The position numbers and the translations under genes were made by a program. A stretch of DNA of 64,000 nt, taken from assembly GCA_902563435.1 (NCBI GenBank), contig CACEXE010000003.1:1-64000 (forward strand), in the 5' to 3' direction. A model generated the notes under the pieces. That model did no database searches, was not told the DNA's origin, and saw only the letters and a list, made by a program, of their open reading frames with translations. Within the stretch, counting starts at the first letter, position 1. The number at the start of each line of letters is the position of its first letter. Shown in pieces: positions 26,937 through 34,685 of this stretch. The stretch is from an uncultured Pelagibacteraceae bacterium (GTDB lineage: Bacteria; Pseudomonadota; Alphaproteobacteria; Pelagibacterales; Pelagibacteraceae).

Positions 26937-26971
26937 AAAGGTAGCTATCTAAATACTGATAGCTTACCTTT
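26937..26971 (-). terminator. Hairpin between formate dehydrogenase and msrA
   Basis: AAAGGTAGCTATC (26937-26949) pairs with GATAGCTTACCTTT (26958-26971), a 13-pair stem with one bulged base and an eight-base loop. On the transcribed strand the T run after it is short and the msrA ATG begins two bases beyond the stem. It may be a weak terminator, a stabilising 3' end for the dehydrogenase message, or a block on msrA translation. Confidence 0.5.
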
Positions 26972-26991
26972 AATAATTTCTATTTAAAACT

Positions 26992-28191
26992 TTATTTTTT
27001 TTGATATTTTGCCGCTTCTTCTGAACCGCCGGTAGCGCTTCCTTTACTATAAGAATGCGCACCCATTCCAGCTAATTGTCCATCTTTAACAATCAAGTAT
27101 TGGTTACGTATTTCACTACCTTCAAAGAAACATTCTAAGATTTCTCTTACACCATCAGCATATCTAGCTTGAGCAGATAGTGATGTTCCAGAAGTATGAG
27201 GTGTCATTCCATGGTTTGGCATTGTTCTCCACACGTGATCGTTTGGAGCTGGTTGAGGAAACCATACGTCTCCTGCATATCCACTTAATTGTCCGCTCTT
27301 CAAGGCTTTTGCTATTGCATCTCTATTACAAATTTTACCTCTTGCAGTATTTACAATGTATGCACCTTTTTTCATTTTACCTATCATTTCATCATCAAAT
27401 AAGTTTTCTGTTTCAGGATGAAGAGGACAGTTGATTGTTACAACATCACATACTTTAACCATAGACTCCACAGTTTCATGGAAAGTAAGATTTAACTCCT
27501 TTTCAACTGACTCAGGCAATCTATGCCTATCAAAATAGTGAAGATGAACATCAAAAGGTTTCATTTTTCTGAGTGCATCTAAACCAATTCTTCCAGCTGC
27601 TACGGTTCCAATATGCATTCCCTCAACATCGTAAGATCTTTGAACAGCATCTGCTATATTCCATCCACCTTCATTAACGATTCGATGTTGGTTGTGATAA
27701 TCTCTAACAAGTGAAACTATCATCATTACTATATGCTCAGCAACTGATCTTGAGTTACAGAAAGTAACTTCTACGACATCAATTTTATGATCCATTGCTG
27801 CTTGTAAATCTACGTGATCTGATCCAATTCCTGCAGTTATTGCCATTTTCAAGTTTTTTGCTTTCTCAATCTTTTCTTTTGTTAAATAATAAGGAAAGAA
27901 TGGTTGAGAAATAACTATATCTGCATCGACTATATGTTTATCAGCCTCGCATCCTTCTCCATCTTTACTATTAGTTACAACTAACTCATGACCATTGCTC
28001 TCTAAAAATTTTCTTAATCCTAATTCACCAGATACACATCCTAATAATTCTCCAGGTGTGAAATCCCTACCTTTTGGACTAGGTAAAGTCATTCCATCAG
28101 GATATTTTTCTAATTTTGGAAGATCTGATAAAGGGTAAGCTTTTGGCATACCACCTTTAGGATCATCATATAACACGCAAAGTACTTTCAT
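26992..28191 (-). CDS. fdh: NAD-dependent formate dehydrogenase
   Basis: Oxidises formate to CO2 with reduction of NAD; a soluble, metal-free D-2-hydroxyacid dehydrogenase-fold enzyme. At 399 residues it matches methylotroph enzymes. Features: TFCNSRSVAEH with the formate-binding Asn, the dinucleotide loop GTVAAGRIGLDAL, Asp-Arg in YFDRHRLP (NAD-type), catalytic Arg in NTARGKICNRD, and Gln/His in QPAPNDHVW and MTPHTSG. A clear AGGAG ribosome site precedes the ATG. In a SAR11-like cell it would yield energy from C1 compounds. Confidence 0.96.
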   Translation of the reverse strand: MKVLCVLYDDPKGGMPKAYPLSDLPKLEKYPDGMTLPSPKGRDFTPGELLGCVSGELGLRKFLESNGHELVVTNSKDGEGCEADKHIVDADIVISQPFFPYYLTKEKIEKAKNLKMAITAGIGSDHVDLQAAMDHKIDVVEVTFCNSRSVAEHIVMMIVSLVRDYHNQHRIVNEGGWNIADAVQRSYDVEGMHIGTVAAGRIGLDALRKMKPFDVHLHYFDRHRLPESVEKELNLTFHETVESMVKVCDVVTINCPLHPETENLFDDEMIGKMKKGAYIVNTARGKICNRDAIAKALKSGQLSGYAGDVWFPQPAPNDHVWRTMPNHGMTPHTSGTSLSAQARYADGVREILECFFEGSEIRNQYLIVKDGQLAGMGAHSYSKGSATGGSEEAAKYQKK

Positions 28192-28245
28192 TTTTTCTCC
28201 TAATATTTATGTTTTAAAATCTCTCTATAGATATTTTCTTATGAA

Positions 28246-28275
28246 AGTGTAGCATAAAATTAGAACATCAATCAA
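28246..28275 (-). promoter_or_regulatory. Candidate promoter for formate dehydrogenase
   Basis: On the minus strand TTGATT (28275-28270) and TACACT (28251-28246) are 18 bases apart, each four of six to the sigma-70 consensus. The implied leader to the ATG at 28191 is about 48 bases and includes the AGGAG site. Confidence 0.35.
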
Positions 28276-28290
28276 ACGAATAGTAGTTGA

Positions 28291-28752
28291 TTAGGGGTAT
28301 TTCTTTTTAGCAACGAATTTATTCAGAAAAATTCCAAAGACTATTATAATCAAACATCCGGTTAATATTGGGGAGAATAAATAGTCAAACGATACTGAGC
28401 CCAATATAACTATAATAGGATTTCCTCCAGCTGGAGGGTGGGTTACATCTAGCAAAATCATCAGTCCAACACCAAGACCTACCGCTAAAGGTATTGATAT
28501 ATAAATTGGCAATGGGATAAAATTATAAAATAGAATTCCAATTGCTGAAGTTACTAGGTGACCAAATAATATATTTTTAGGTTTAGCAAATGGACTTTCA
28601 GGGTAACCGTATAAAAGAACCATTGAGGATCCAAATGATGCAATCAAAAAAAGTCCAAAATTAGTTTTATAAGTTAATAAAGTGAGTATACCAATTGTTA
28701 TAGTTGTAAAAATCAATGCTAAAAAGGATTTAATAATTTTATCTTTGTTCAT
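28291..28752 (-). CDS. HPP-family membrane protein
   Basis: A 153-residue HPP-family integral membrane protein with four to five helices. The signature THPPAGGNP (about residues 108-116) gives the family its name, and ASFGSSMVLLYGYPESPFAKPKN precedes it in the usual place. Some plant and cyanobacterial homologues transport nitrite across plastid or cell membranes; whether this one does is unknown. It starts directly after the stop of the scaffold-like gene, with which it is probably co-transcribed. Confidence 0.88.
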   Translation of the reverse strand: MNKDKIIKSFLALIFTTITIGILTLLTYKTNFGLFLIASFGSSMVLLYGYPESPFAKPKNILFGHLVTSAIGILFYNFIPLPIYISIPLAVGLGVGLMILLDVTHPPAGGNPIIVILGSVSFDYLFSPILTGCLIIIVFGIFLNKFVAKKKYP

Positions 28753-29148
28753 TTATTGTATTACCTTTTTTAAAGCTTTTATTGGAAGTGTTAAACATTC
28801 TTTTCTTGAATAATTTTTTTTATCAAAAATTTTTTTAAACTCTTTCCATTCACTTGGAAATGATATATTTTTTTTATCATTAAACTGATCTAATAATTTT
28901 AAAAAATTTTTTATTTTTTCTTTACTTTTTTTCTTAAAATTTTTTGTAGCTAAATTCGCAGATGCATTACAATAAATGCAAGACTGAGACTGATACGAAA
29001 AATCTTTTATAACATTGTCTTTAATAATTAAAAAAATTTCAATCTCATCACCACAAATTTGACTTTTATATTTCATCGAGTGAGTACAGTTATGAATATG
29101 TTTATTGTTTTTGGTATCAGAAGCTATTTTTAAAATATTAATATCCAT
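28753..29148 (-). CDS. U-type iron-sulfur cluster scaffold-like protein (IscU/SufU family)
   Basis: A 131-residue protein of the NifU-N/SufU fold. Three scaffold positions are recognisable: Cys32 in ICGDEIEIF (the CGD motif), Cys57 in QSCIYCNASANL (with an extra Cys60), and Cys118 in RKECLTLPIKAL. These correspond to the three cluster-ligand Cys of IscU/SufU. No cysteine desulfurase or other suf gene is beside it, so its partner is elsewhere or its role differs. It is first of a two-gene unit with the HPP gene. Confidence 0.82.
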   Translation of the reverse strand: MDINILKIASDTKNNKHIHNCTHSMKYKSQICGDEIEIFLIIKDNVIKDFSYQSQSCIYCNASANLATKNFKKKSKEKIKNFLKLLDQFNDKKNISFPSEWKEFKKIFDKKNYSRKECLTLPIKALKKVIQ

Positions 29149-29226
29149 TAATTTGAGTATTTATTTGATTGTTATTATACAAATTTATATTTATATTTTC
29201 ATACTTCTTAAATAAAAAAATAGCAC

Positions 29227-30132
29227 ATGCTAAACTTAAAAAATCCTAAAGTAGCCATCCCAATCGTATTGATTGCTGGTATTTTTTGGTCATTTGGTCC
29301 ATATGTTGTAAGACACATCGATCAGCCAGAAACAGTTCCTTGGCAATATTTATTTACAAGAGGAATAGTTATTTTTCTTTTGCTTAATATGTATTTGTTC
29401 CTTGAGGAAGGAAAAGAGTTTTATAAAAATTATTTTAAAGTTGGTATATCGGGTCTAATTGGAGGTATTGGTCTTGGTACCGCAATGATAACATTTATAT
29501 GGTCAATTACTAATACTACAGCAGCTATCACTTTACTTTGTCTTGCGGCAATGCCATTTATAACAGCCTTATTAGGATTTTTATTTTTAAAAGAAAAAAT
29601 TTCATTAACAGTATGGATTGCGATTGTAGTTGCAGCAGCAGGTATATGTATAATGGCTTTTGACAATTCTGGTAAAAATTCATTGCCAGGGCTTGGGTTT
29701 GGACTTATTTCTGCATTAGGTTTCTCAATTTTTTCTGTTTCACTTAGATGGAGAAAAGAAACGCCAAAATTTACTACTGTAGCCTTTGCAGGTTTTTTCT
29801 GTTTCATATTTTCTGCTGTAATGTTGATATCGAACGATGCTAATTTTTTATCTACTGGAAAAAATGAAGCCTTATTTGCTACTCATGGAACTCTAGTATG
29901 TATGGGTTTGATTTTGTATTCAATTGGATCAAAAAATATTCCAGCAGCTGATCTAACTTTACTCTCACTTACTGAGGTAATCGGTGGAATATTCTGGGTG
30001 TGGTTACCATGGATGGGAATTAATGAAGTCCCATCTACGAATACTATTATTGGTGGATTTTTTATTTTTATGTCAATTTTTTACTACAGCCTCATTATGC
30101 AGTCTAATAGAAGATTTATAGGTTTAAACTAA
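29227..30132 (+). CDS. EamA/DMT-family permease
   Basis: A two-repeat EamA transporter, 301 residues, about ten helices. The first repeat has SITNTTAAITLLCLAAMPFITALLG-like and FLFLKEKIS segments near residues 98-125; the second has ADLTLLSLTEVIGGIFWVWLPW near 240. It lies one base before the amidinotransferase gene, so transporter, amidinotransferase and threonine aldolase form one candidate unit. Import or export of a guanidino compound or amino acid is a reasonable guess only. Confidence 0.87.
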   Translation: MLNLKNPKVAIPIVLIAGIFWSFGPYVVRHIDQPETVPWQYLFTRGIVIFLLLNMYLFLEEGKEFYKNYFKVGISGLIGGIGLGTAMITFIWSITNTTAAITLLCLAAMPFITALLGFLFLKEKISLTVWIAIVVAAAGICIMAFDNSGKNSLPGLGFGLISALGFSIFSVSLRWRKETPKFTTVAFAGFFCFIFSAVMLISNDANFLSTGKNEALFATHGTLVCMGLILYSIGSKNIPAADLTLLSLTEVIGGIFWVWLPWMGINEVPSTNTIIGGFFIFMSIFYYSLIMQSNRRFIGLN

Positions 30133-30133
30133 A

Positions 30134-31249
30134 ATGAATAATGAAAAAGTAATTGTCAATAGTTGGAATGAATGGGATCCATTGAAACATGTAATAGTAG
30201 GTAAAGCAGATGGTACTTGTATACCTGCCCCTGAGCCAGCATTAGATGCCAAAGTTCCAGAAGACAGCGATATGAGAGGAAAATTTGGTCCAAGAACTAA
30301 AGATACTGTAGATAAAGCAAATCAGCTTTTAGATAATTTCTCAAATATATTAAAAAAAAGAGGGATTAAAGTTGATAGACCAGACCCAATTGATTTTAAT
30401 CAAAAAACATCTACACCTGATTGGCAAGCGGAGACGATGTTTGGATGCATGCCACCGAGAGATGTTTTGTTAACTGTCGGTAATGAAATTTTAGAGGCTA
30501 CGATGAGTTATCGTTGCCGATGGTTTGAATATCTATGTTACCGACCTCTTTTAAAACAATATTATAATTCAGATCCAAATATGAGACACGAGTCTGCTCC
30601 TAAACCAAGATTAACAGACGAGGATTACAGAGAAGATTACTTATCAGATAAAATAGGAATTCAAAAAAGACTGGAATGGACAGAAAATAAATATTTTGTG
30701 ACAACTGAGGAGGAGCCGCTATTTGATGCTGCTGATGTTTTAAGATTTGGTAAAGATTTAGTAGTTCAACATGGTTTTACAACAAATTTAAAAGGAATTA
30801 ATTGGTTAAAAAGACATTATAAAGATCACAGGGTTCATGCTGTTAATTTTCCAGGTGATCCTTATCCAATTCATATAGATGCAACCTTTACACCTATCAA
30901 GGAGGGTTTAATAATTAACAATCCTCAAAGAAGACTTCCTAAAGAACAAAGAAAATTGTTTGAAAATAACGGATGGGAAATTATTGATAGTGCTCAACCT
31001 GCACACAACGAACCCCCACCTCTATGTTACTCTTCAACATGGCTATCAATGAATGTTTTAGTTTTAGATCCTAAAACTGTATGCGTAGAAAAAAGTGAAG
31101 TATACCAAGCAGAACAATTAGATAAATTAGGAATGGAGGTTGTTCCTGTTGAGCTTAGAGACGCTTATGCATTTGGAGGTGGATTACATTGTTGTACAGC
31201 AGATATTTATAGAGAAGGTGAATTAAAAGATTATTTTCCAAAGCAATAA
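30134..31249 (+). CDS. Arginine:glycine amidinotransferase-like enzyme
   Basis: Transfers the amidino group of arginine to an amine acceptor; with glycine this yields guanidinoacetate and ornithine. The 371-residue protein closely follows the mitochondrial AGAT pattern: NSWNEWDPLKHVIVG at the N-terminus, ETMFGCMPPRD, FDAAD (197-201) with the active-site Asp, GDPYPIHIDATF with His247, and AFGGGLHCCTAD with nucleophile Cys353. Acceptor specificity cannot be read; lysine- or inosamine-specific relatives exist. Guanidinoacetate methyltransferase is not in the window. Confidence 0.88.
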   Translation: MNNEKVIVNSWNEWDPLKHVIVGKADGTCIPAPEPALDAKVPEDSDMRGKFGPRTKDTVDKANQLLDNFSNILKKRGIKVDRPDPIDFNQKTSTPDWQAETMFGCMPPRDVLLTVGNEILEATMSYRCRWFEYLCYRPLLKQYYNSDPNMRHESAPKPRLTDEDYREDYLSDKIGIQKRLEWTENKYFVTTEEEPLFDAADVLRFGKDLVVQHGFTTNLKGINWLKRHYKDHRVHAVNFPGDPYPIHIDATFTPIKEGLIINNPQRRLPKEQRKLFENNGWEIIDSAQPAHNEPPPLCYSSTWLSMNVLVLDPKTVCVEKSEVYQAEQLDKLGMEVVPVELRDAYAFGGGLHCCTADIYREGELKDYFPKQ

Positions 31250-31251
31250 TT

Positions 31252-32298
31252 GTGACTCAGATAAAAACAAAAAGAGAAAGAGTAAAATTTGCTTCAGATA
31301 ACGTTACAGGCGCATGTCCAGAAGTCTTAAATGCACTTCTTAAAGCTAATGATGAGGATAAAACCCCATATGGTAATGATGAGTTGTCAAAAAATTTACA
31401 AAATAAATTTTCAGAAATATTTGAAAAAGAAGTTATAGTTTTTCCAACAGCCTCAGGAACAGCAGCTAACGCTTTAGCTTTATCAACCATGACTCCTTCT
31501 TTTGGAAATATCTATTGCCATAGACTTTCCCATATAAATGTAGATGAATGTGGAGCTCCCGAATTTTATACTGGAGGTGCAAAGTTAGTAAATCTGGACG
31601 GTAAAAATGGAAAAATTATAGCTGAAGAACTAAATAGAAATATCTCTGGAAAAGGCGTGGTACATCATACCCAACCTTCATCAGTAAGTATTACCCAATT
31701 GTGTGAAACAGGTGTTGTTTACAATCTAGATGAAATAAAAAAAATATCAGAGATTACTCATAAACATGATTTAAATATTCATATGGATGGTGCGAGATTT
31801 GCAAATGCATTAGTTTCATTAAACTGTACTCCAGCAGAAATGACATGGAAGTCTGGAATTGATGTACTTTCATTTGGAGCAACTAAAAATGGATGCCTAG
31901 CAGCAGAAGCTATTATTTTTTTTAAATCAGAGTTAGTTGGAAATTTAGCTTTTTTAATGAAAAGAGCAGGACATTTACTATCAAAGATGCGTTTTGTATC
32001 AGCTCAATTAGATGCTTATATCTCAAATGACGTATGGTTAAAAAATGCTAAGCATGCAAATGCTATGGGAAAAAAACTAAGCCAAGGCTTGCTGAAACAT
32101 AAAAATATTGAATTAGCTTACCCAACAGATGCAAATGAGGTTTTTGTTAAAATACCAAAAAATATAATTGATCAATTTAATTCAAATGGTTACAAAATTA
32201 ACGATGATGAGTGGGAAGATAAAGCTGTTAGATTAGTTACTGCCTGGAATACTCATCCAGATGATGTAGAATCGTTTTTAAATATAATTAAATCTTAA
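31252..32298 (+). CDS. Low-specificity L-threonine aldolase
   Basis: A PLP enzyme of fold type I that cleaves L-threonine or allo-threonine to glycine and acetaldehyde. The 348-residue product has FASDNVTGACPEVL at the start, TASGTAANALAL for phosphate binding, HMDGARFANAL with the PLP-pyridine Asp, and FGATKNG with the Schiff-base Lys. The start is GTG at 31252, two bases after the amidinotransferase stop. Next to an amidinotransferase, its product glycine could be the amidino acceptor. It converges on a minus-strand gene with one base between stops. Confidence 0.9.
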   Translation: MTQIKTKRERVKFASDNVTGACPEVLNALLKANDEDKTPYGNDELSKNLQNKFSEIFEKEVIVFPTASGTAANALALSTMTPSFGNIYCHRLSHINVDECGAPEFYTGGAKLVNLDGKNGKIIAEELNRNISGKGVVHHTQPSSVSITQLCETGVVYNLDEIKKISEITHKHDLNIHMDGARFANALVSLNCTPAEMTWKSGIDVLSFGATKNGCLAAEAIIFFKSELVGNLAFLMKRAGHLLSKMRFVSAQLDAYISNDVWLKNAKHANAMGKKLSQGLLKHKNIELAYPTDANEVFVKIPKNIIDQFNSNGYKINDDEWEDKAVRLVTAWNTHPDDVESFLNIIKS

Positions 32299-32299
32299 T

Positions 32300-32527
32300 T
32301 TAGCTGGGATTTTCTTTAAGGAAATTTATATAATTTACTATTTCATCAAATTTTTCATCCTCAATATCTTTGTAACTTGCGTTGAATTTACTCTTTACGC
32401 AAATTGCTACATGAGCATAAGGATTTCTGCCTTTAGGATGATTAGGATGATTTGGAAGTTGTCCCTGTAAATAATCACCAGCTTCCTGAATAATTTTCCA
32501 GAGTTTACCTGCGTTTTCTTTGTTCAC
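32300..32527 (-). CDS. Small conserved-looking cytoplasmic protein, unknown
   Basis: A 75-residue protein starting with GTG, no signal peptide or membrane segment. A PNHPNHPKGRNPYAH stretch (about 25-39) is rich in Pro, His and Asn, followed by a helical C-terminus. I do not recognise the family with certainty. It is the last of a minus-strand run of small genes behind yajQ. A 48-base gap separates it from the 85-residue gene. Confidence 0.6.
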   Translation of the reverse strand: MNKENAGKLWKIIQEAGDYLQGQLPNHPNHPKGRNPYAHVAICVKSKFNASYKDIEDEKFDEIVNYINFLKENPS

Positions 32528-32575
32528 ACCTACACTTTTTTTGTTTTACATCAAAAGTTCTAGTTTGGGAACTAG

Positions 32576-32833
32576 TTACATTATTTTCTCAAGTTTCCAG
32601 GCTTCATCTTTAGCATTAAACTTTGCGTTCCAGTCTTTAGATCTTTGATCTTCAAATAAGGCATAAAATTTTTCTTCATCAGTGACATTTGCAATAAAAA
32701 TCATTTTACCCTCACGAATGTGTGCCCATTCAAATGATGACGTACATTTTGCAAGATCATCTTTAAACATACTGTATAATTCATCTGCATCTTTTTTAGT
32801 TCCTTGATATGTTGTTGTTCCAACAAAGTTCAT
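32576..32833 (-). CDS. 85-residue protein, unknown
   Basis: Unknown function. The 85-residue protein begins MNFVGTTTYQGTKKDADELY and has alternating strand/helix character (IREGKMIFIANVTDEEKFYALFEDQ), resembling a small ferredoxin-like alpha/beta domain such as the stress-responsive or antibiotic-monooxygenase-like folds. That comparison is weak. AAAGGA precedes the ATG with good spacing, supporting expression. Confidence 0.65.
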   Translation of the reverse strand: MNFVGTTTYQGTKKDADELYSMFKDDLAKCTSSFEWAHIREGKMIFIANVTDEEKFYALFEDQRSKDWNAKFNAKDEAWKLEKIM

Positions 32834-32855
32834 AGTTTTTCCTTTCTTTAATTAA

Positions 32856-32948
32856 TTAAGCTAATATAGACTCAACAAATTCCCAATCAATGAAATTTTT
32901 TAATAAATTTATCTTACCTTGTTCTAGTTCTGGTTCTAGATTGACCAT
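32856..32948 (-). CDS. Possible 30-residue protein
   Basis: A 30-codon frame that begins within the stop of the upstream 40-residue gene (TAATG), a classical translational-coupling arrangement, and ends at 32856. The product is acidic with an amphipathic helix (LLKNFIDWEFVESIL). Fold and function are unknown. The coupling pattern and the lack of other content in this gap are the only support. Confidence 0.35.
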   Translation of the reverse strand: MVNLEPELEQGKINLLKNFIDWEFVESILA

Positions 32949-33070
32949 TAAAATCCACCACGCCAATTGTTTTTAGATTTCAAATCTCTCTCTTCCTGTT
33001 TTGAAGTAGGTCTAAATAAATAAAAACCTACGACAACAATAACGAATATACCTAAAATGATTTCAGTCAT
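32948..33070 (-). CDS. 40-residue single-pass membrane protein
   Basis: A 40-codon frame six bases after yajQ. The product is one hydrophobic helix at residues 4-19 (IILGIFVIVVVGFYLF) and a charged tail (RPTSKQEERDLKSKNN), a typical small inner-membrane protein with the tail in the cytoplasm. No family recognised. Its stop overlaps the start of the 30-residue frame. Confidence 0.5.
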   Translation of the reverse strand: MTEIILGIFVIVVVGFYLFRPTSKQEERDLKSKNNWRGGF

Positions 33071-33076
33071 GTTAAA

Positions 33077-33562
33077 CTAATCTCTAAAGTTTATAAATTC
33101 AATTGGAAGTCCTATATCAATATCCTGTATTGCAGATATTGCTTCTTGGAGGTCATCTCTTTTTTTTCCTTGTGCTCTTAATTCTTCTCCTTGAATTTTA
33201 ATTTGGATTTTAAGTTTTAGTTTTTTTACATCAGCAATAATCTTCTTAGCATTTTCTTGACTAATGCCCTCTGCTAATTCACTGACTTGTCTGATGGTTC
33301 CACCAGCTGCACCTTCTGAATTTTTAACGATTATTACTCGTGGATCTACTTTTCTTCTTATAAGATGAACTTGTAACAATTCATTTACTTGTTTTAATTT
33401 TAATTCATCTGGCGCTATTGTAGTTACTATTTTATCTTTTCTCTCAATTGAAATATTAAGTCCCTTAAAATCATATCGGTTAGAAATTTCTCTTAAACAA
33501 TTTGCAAGAGCATTGTCAAATTCTTGATAATTAATTTTACTTATTACATCAAATGAAGGCAT
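33077..33562 (-). CDS. yajQ: YajQ-family nucleotide-binding protein
   Basis: A 161-residue YajQ-family protein made of two ferredoxin-like domains. Family landmarks: MPSFDVISKINYQEFDNA, EISNRYDFKG, and the C-terminal KKRDDLQEAISAIQ with DIGLPIEFINFRD. Homologues bind nucleotides and, in some bacteria, cyclic di-GMP; no ligand can be assigned here. It heads a minus-strand run of small genes (40, 30, 85 and 75 residues). Confidence 0.94.
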   Translation of the reverse strand: MPSFDVISKINYQEFDNALANCLREISNRYDFKGLNISIERKDKIVTTIAPDELKLKQVNELLQVHLIRRKVDPRVIIVKNSEGAAGGTIRQVSELAEGISQENAKKIIADVKKLKLKIQIKIQGEELRAQGKKRDDLQEAISAIQDIDIGLPIEFINFRD

Positions 33563-33620
33563 AATTTTAATATTCTATACAATATTACATTTCTTTATGA
33601 GAACAACCTTCTTTAATCAT

Positions 33621-33629
33621 TGTTATAAT
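33621..33629 (+). promoter_or_regulatory. Extended -10 promoter for the hydroxyacid dehydrogenase
   Basis: TGTTATAAT fits the extended -10 form (TG, one base, TATAAT). The implied leader to the ATG at 33660 is about 24 bases. No good -35 box lies 17 bases upstream, which extended -10 promoters tolerate. Confidence 0.42.
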
Positions 33630-33659
33630 CTTTAAAATTTTAGTATATTTTAATTTTAA

Positions 33660-34685
33660 ATGTCCAAAGGTAAAATTAAAATTCATATAAGAAATAATCA
33701 TTGGAAAAAAGGTTCTTTGCCGTGTGATTTAGAAGGTGAAAAAAATAGTAGCGTTCCTCAAGAATTATTTGAGAGCTTTCTCAATAAATATTCTGGCATA
33801 AAAGATAAGATTTCATACATAGTTGACTGGGATGATGATAATTGGAAATCTTCAATGAAAGATGCAGATATTTTGCTTACATGGAATTTTCCAACAAATA
33901 ATCTAAGTAAAATTGCACCAAATTTAAAATGGATACATGTTGTGTCAGCGGGTGTAAATCATCTTTATCCATTTAATTGGCTTAAAAAAGATTTAGTTTT
34001 AACAAATAGTAGTGGAATACATTCAAAAAAAGCAGGTGAATTTGGATTAATGAGTGTTTTGATGCTTCAAAACCATATGACAAGAATAATTACTAATCAA
34101 AAAAAAAAAGAGTTTGTAACTTTATTAAGTAACCCAATTGATAGTAAAAAAGTTGTAGTGGTAGGCACTGGATCATTAGGTGGGTCAATGATTAAACATA
34201 TCAGCTCATTAGGAGCAAAAGTTATTGGAGTTAATAGAAGGGGTAGAGCAGTTGAAGGTTGTTCAAAAGTAATAACATTTAATAGAATTGATGAAGTCTT
34301 ACCTGAGGCTGATTTTCTTTATTTAGCTGTTCCAGAAACAAATGAAACAAAAGGATTAATTAATAAGAAAAGATTAGATGTTCTTAAAGCTTCGTGTGGA
34401 ATTGTTAATATTGGTCGTCAATCTGTAATGGATTATGAGCATCTAAGAAAAAAATTAAAAAAAAATGAAATTGCTGGAGCTATTTTAGATGTTTTTTCAG
34501 AAGAGCCCATAAACAGAAATTCTAAATTTTGGGATACACCAAACTTAGTGATTACACCTCATATATCTTCAGATAGTAAAGGAAAATATATAGAGATGGT
34601 TTTAGAAAAGTTTTTCAAGAATTTAAAACTTTTTATTGAGAAAAAAGATTTGCATAATCAAGTTGATCCTAAATTAGGTTATTAA
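33660..34685 (+). CDS. D-2-hydroxyacid dehydrogenase (GhrA-like)
   Basis: A D-isomer 2-hydroxyacid dehydrogenase, 341 residues. The NAD(P) loop VVGTGSLGGSMIKHI is near residue 162, the catalytic Arg in IVNIGRQSVMD near 248, Glu in FSEEPINRN and His in VITPHISS near 297. The Arg in NRRGR after the second strand suggests NADP. Likely substrates are glyoxylate or hydroxypyruvate, but family members are broad. It is alone on the plus strand and abuts the convergent Gfo/Idh/MocA gene with no spacing. Confidence 0.88.
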   Translation: MSKGKIKIHIRNNHWKKGSLPCDLEGEKNSSVPQELFESFLNKYSGIKDKISYIVDWDDDNWKSSMKDADILLTWNFPTNNLSKIAPNLKWIHVVSAGVNHLYPFNWLKKDLVLTNSSGIHSKKAGEFGLMSVLMLQNHMTRIITNQKKKEFVTLLSNPIDSKKVVVVGTGSLGGSMIKHISSLGAKVIGVNRRGRAVEGCSKVITFNRIDEVLPEADFLYLAVPETNETKGLINKKRLDVLKASCGIVNIGRQSVMDYEHLRKKLKKNEIAGAILDVFSEEPINRNSKFWDTPNLVITPHISSDSKGKYIEMVLEKFFKNLKLFIEKKDLHNQVDPKLGY

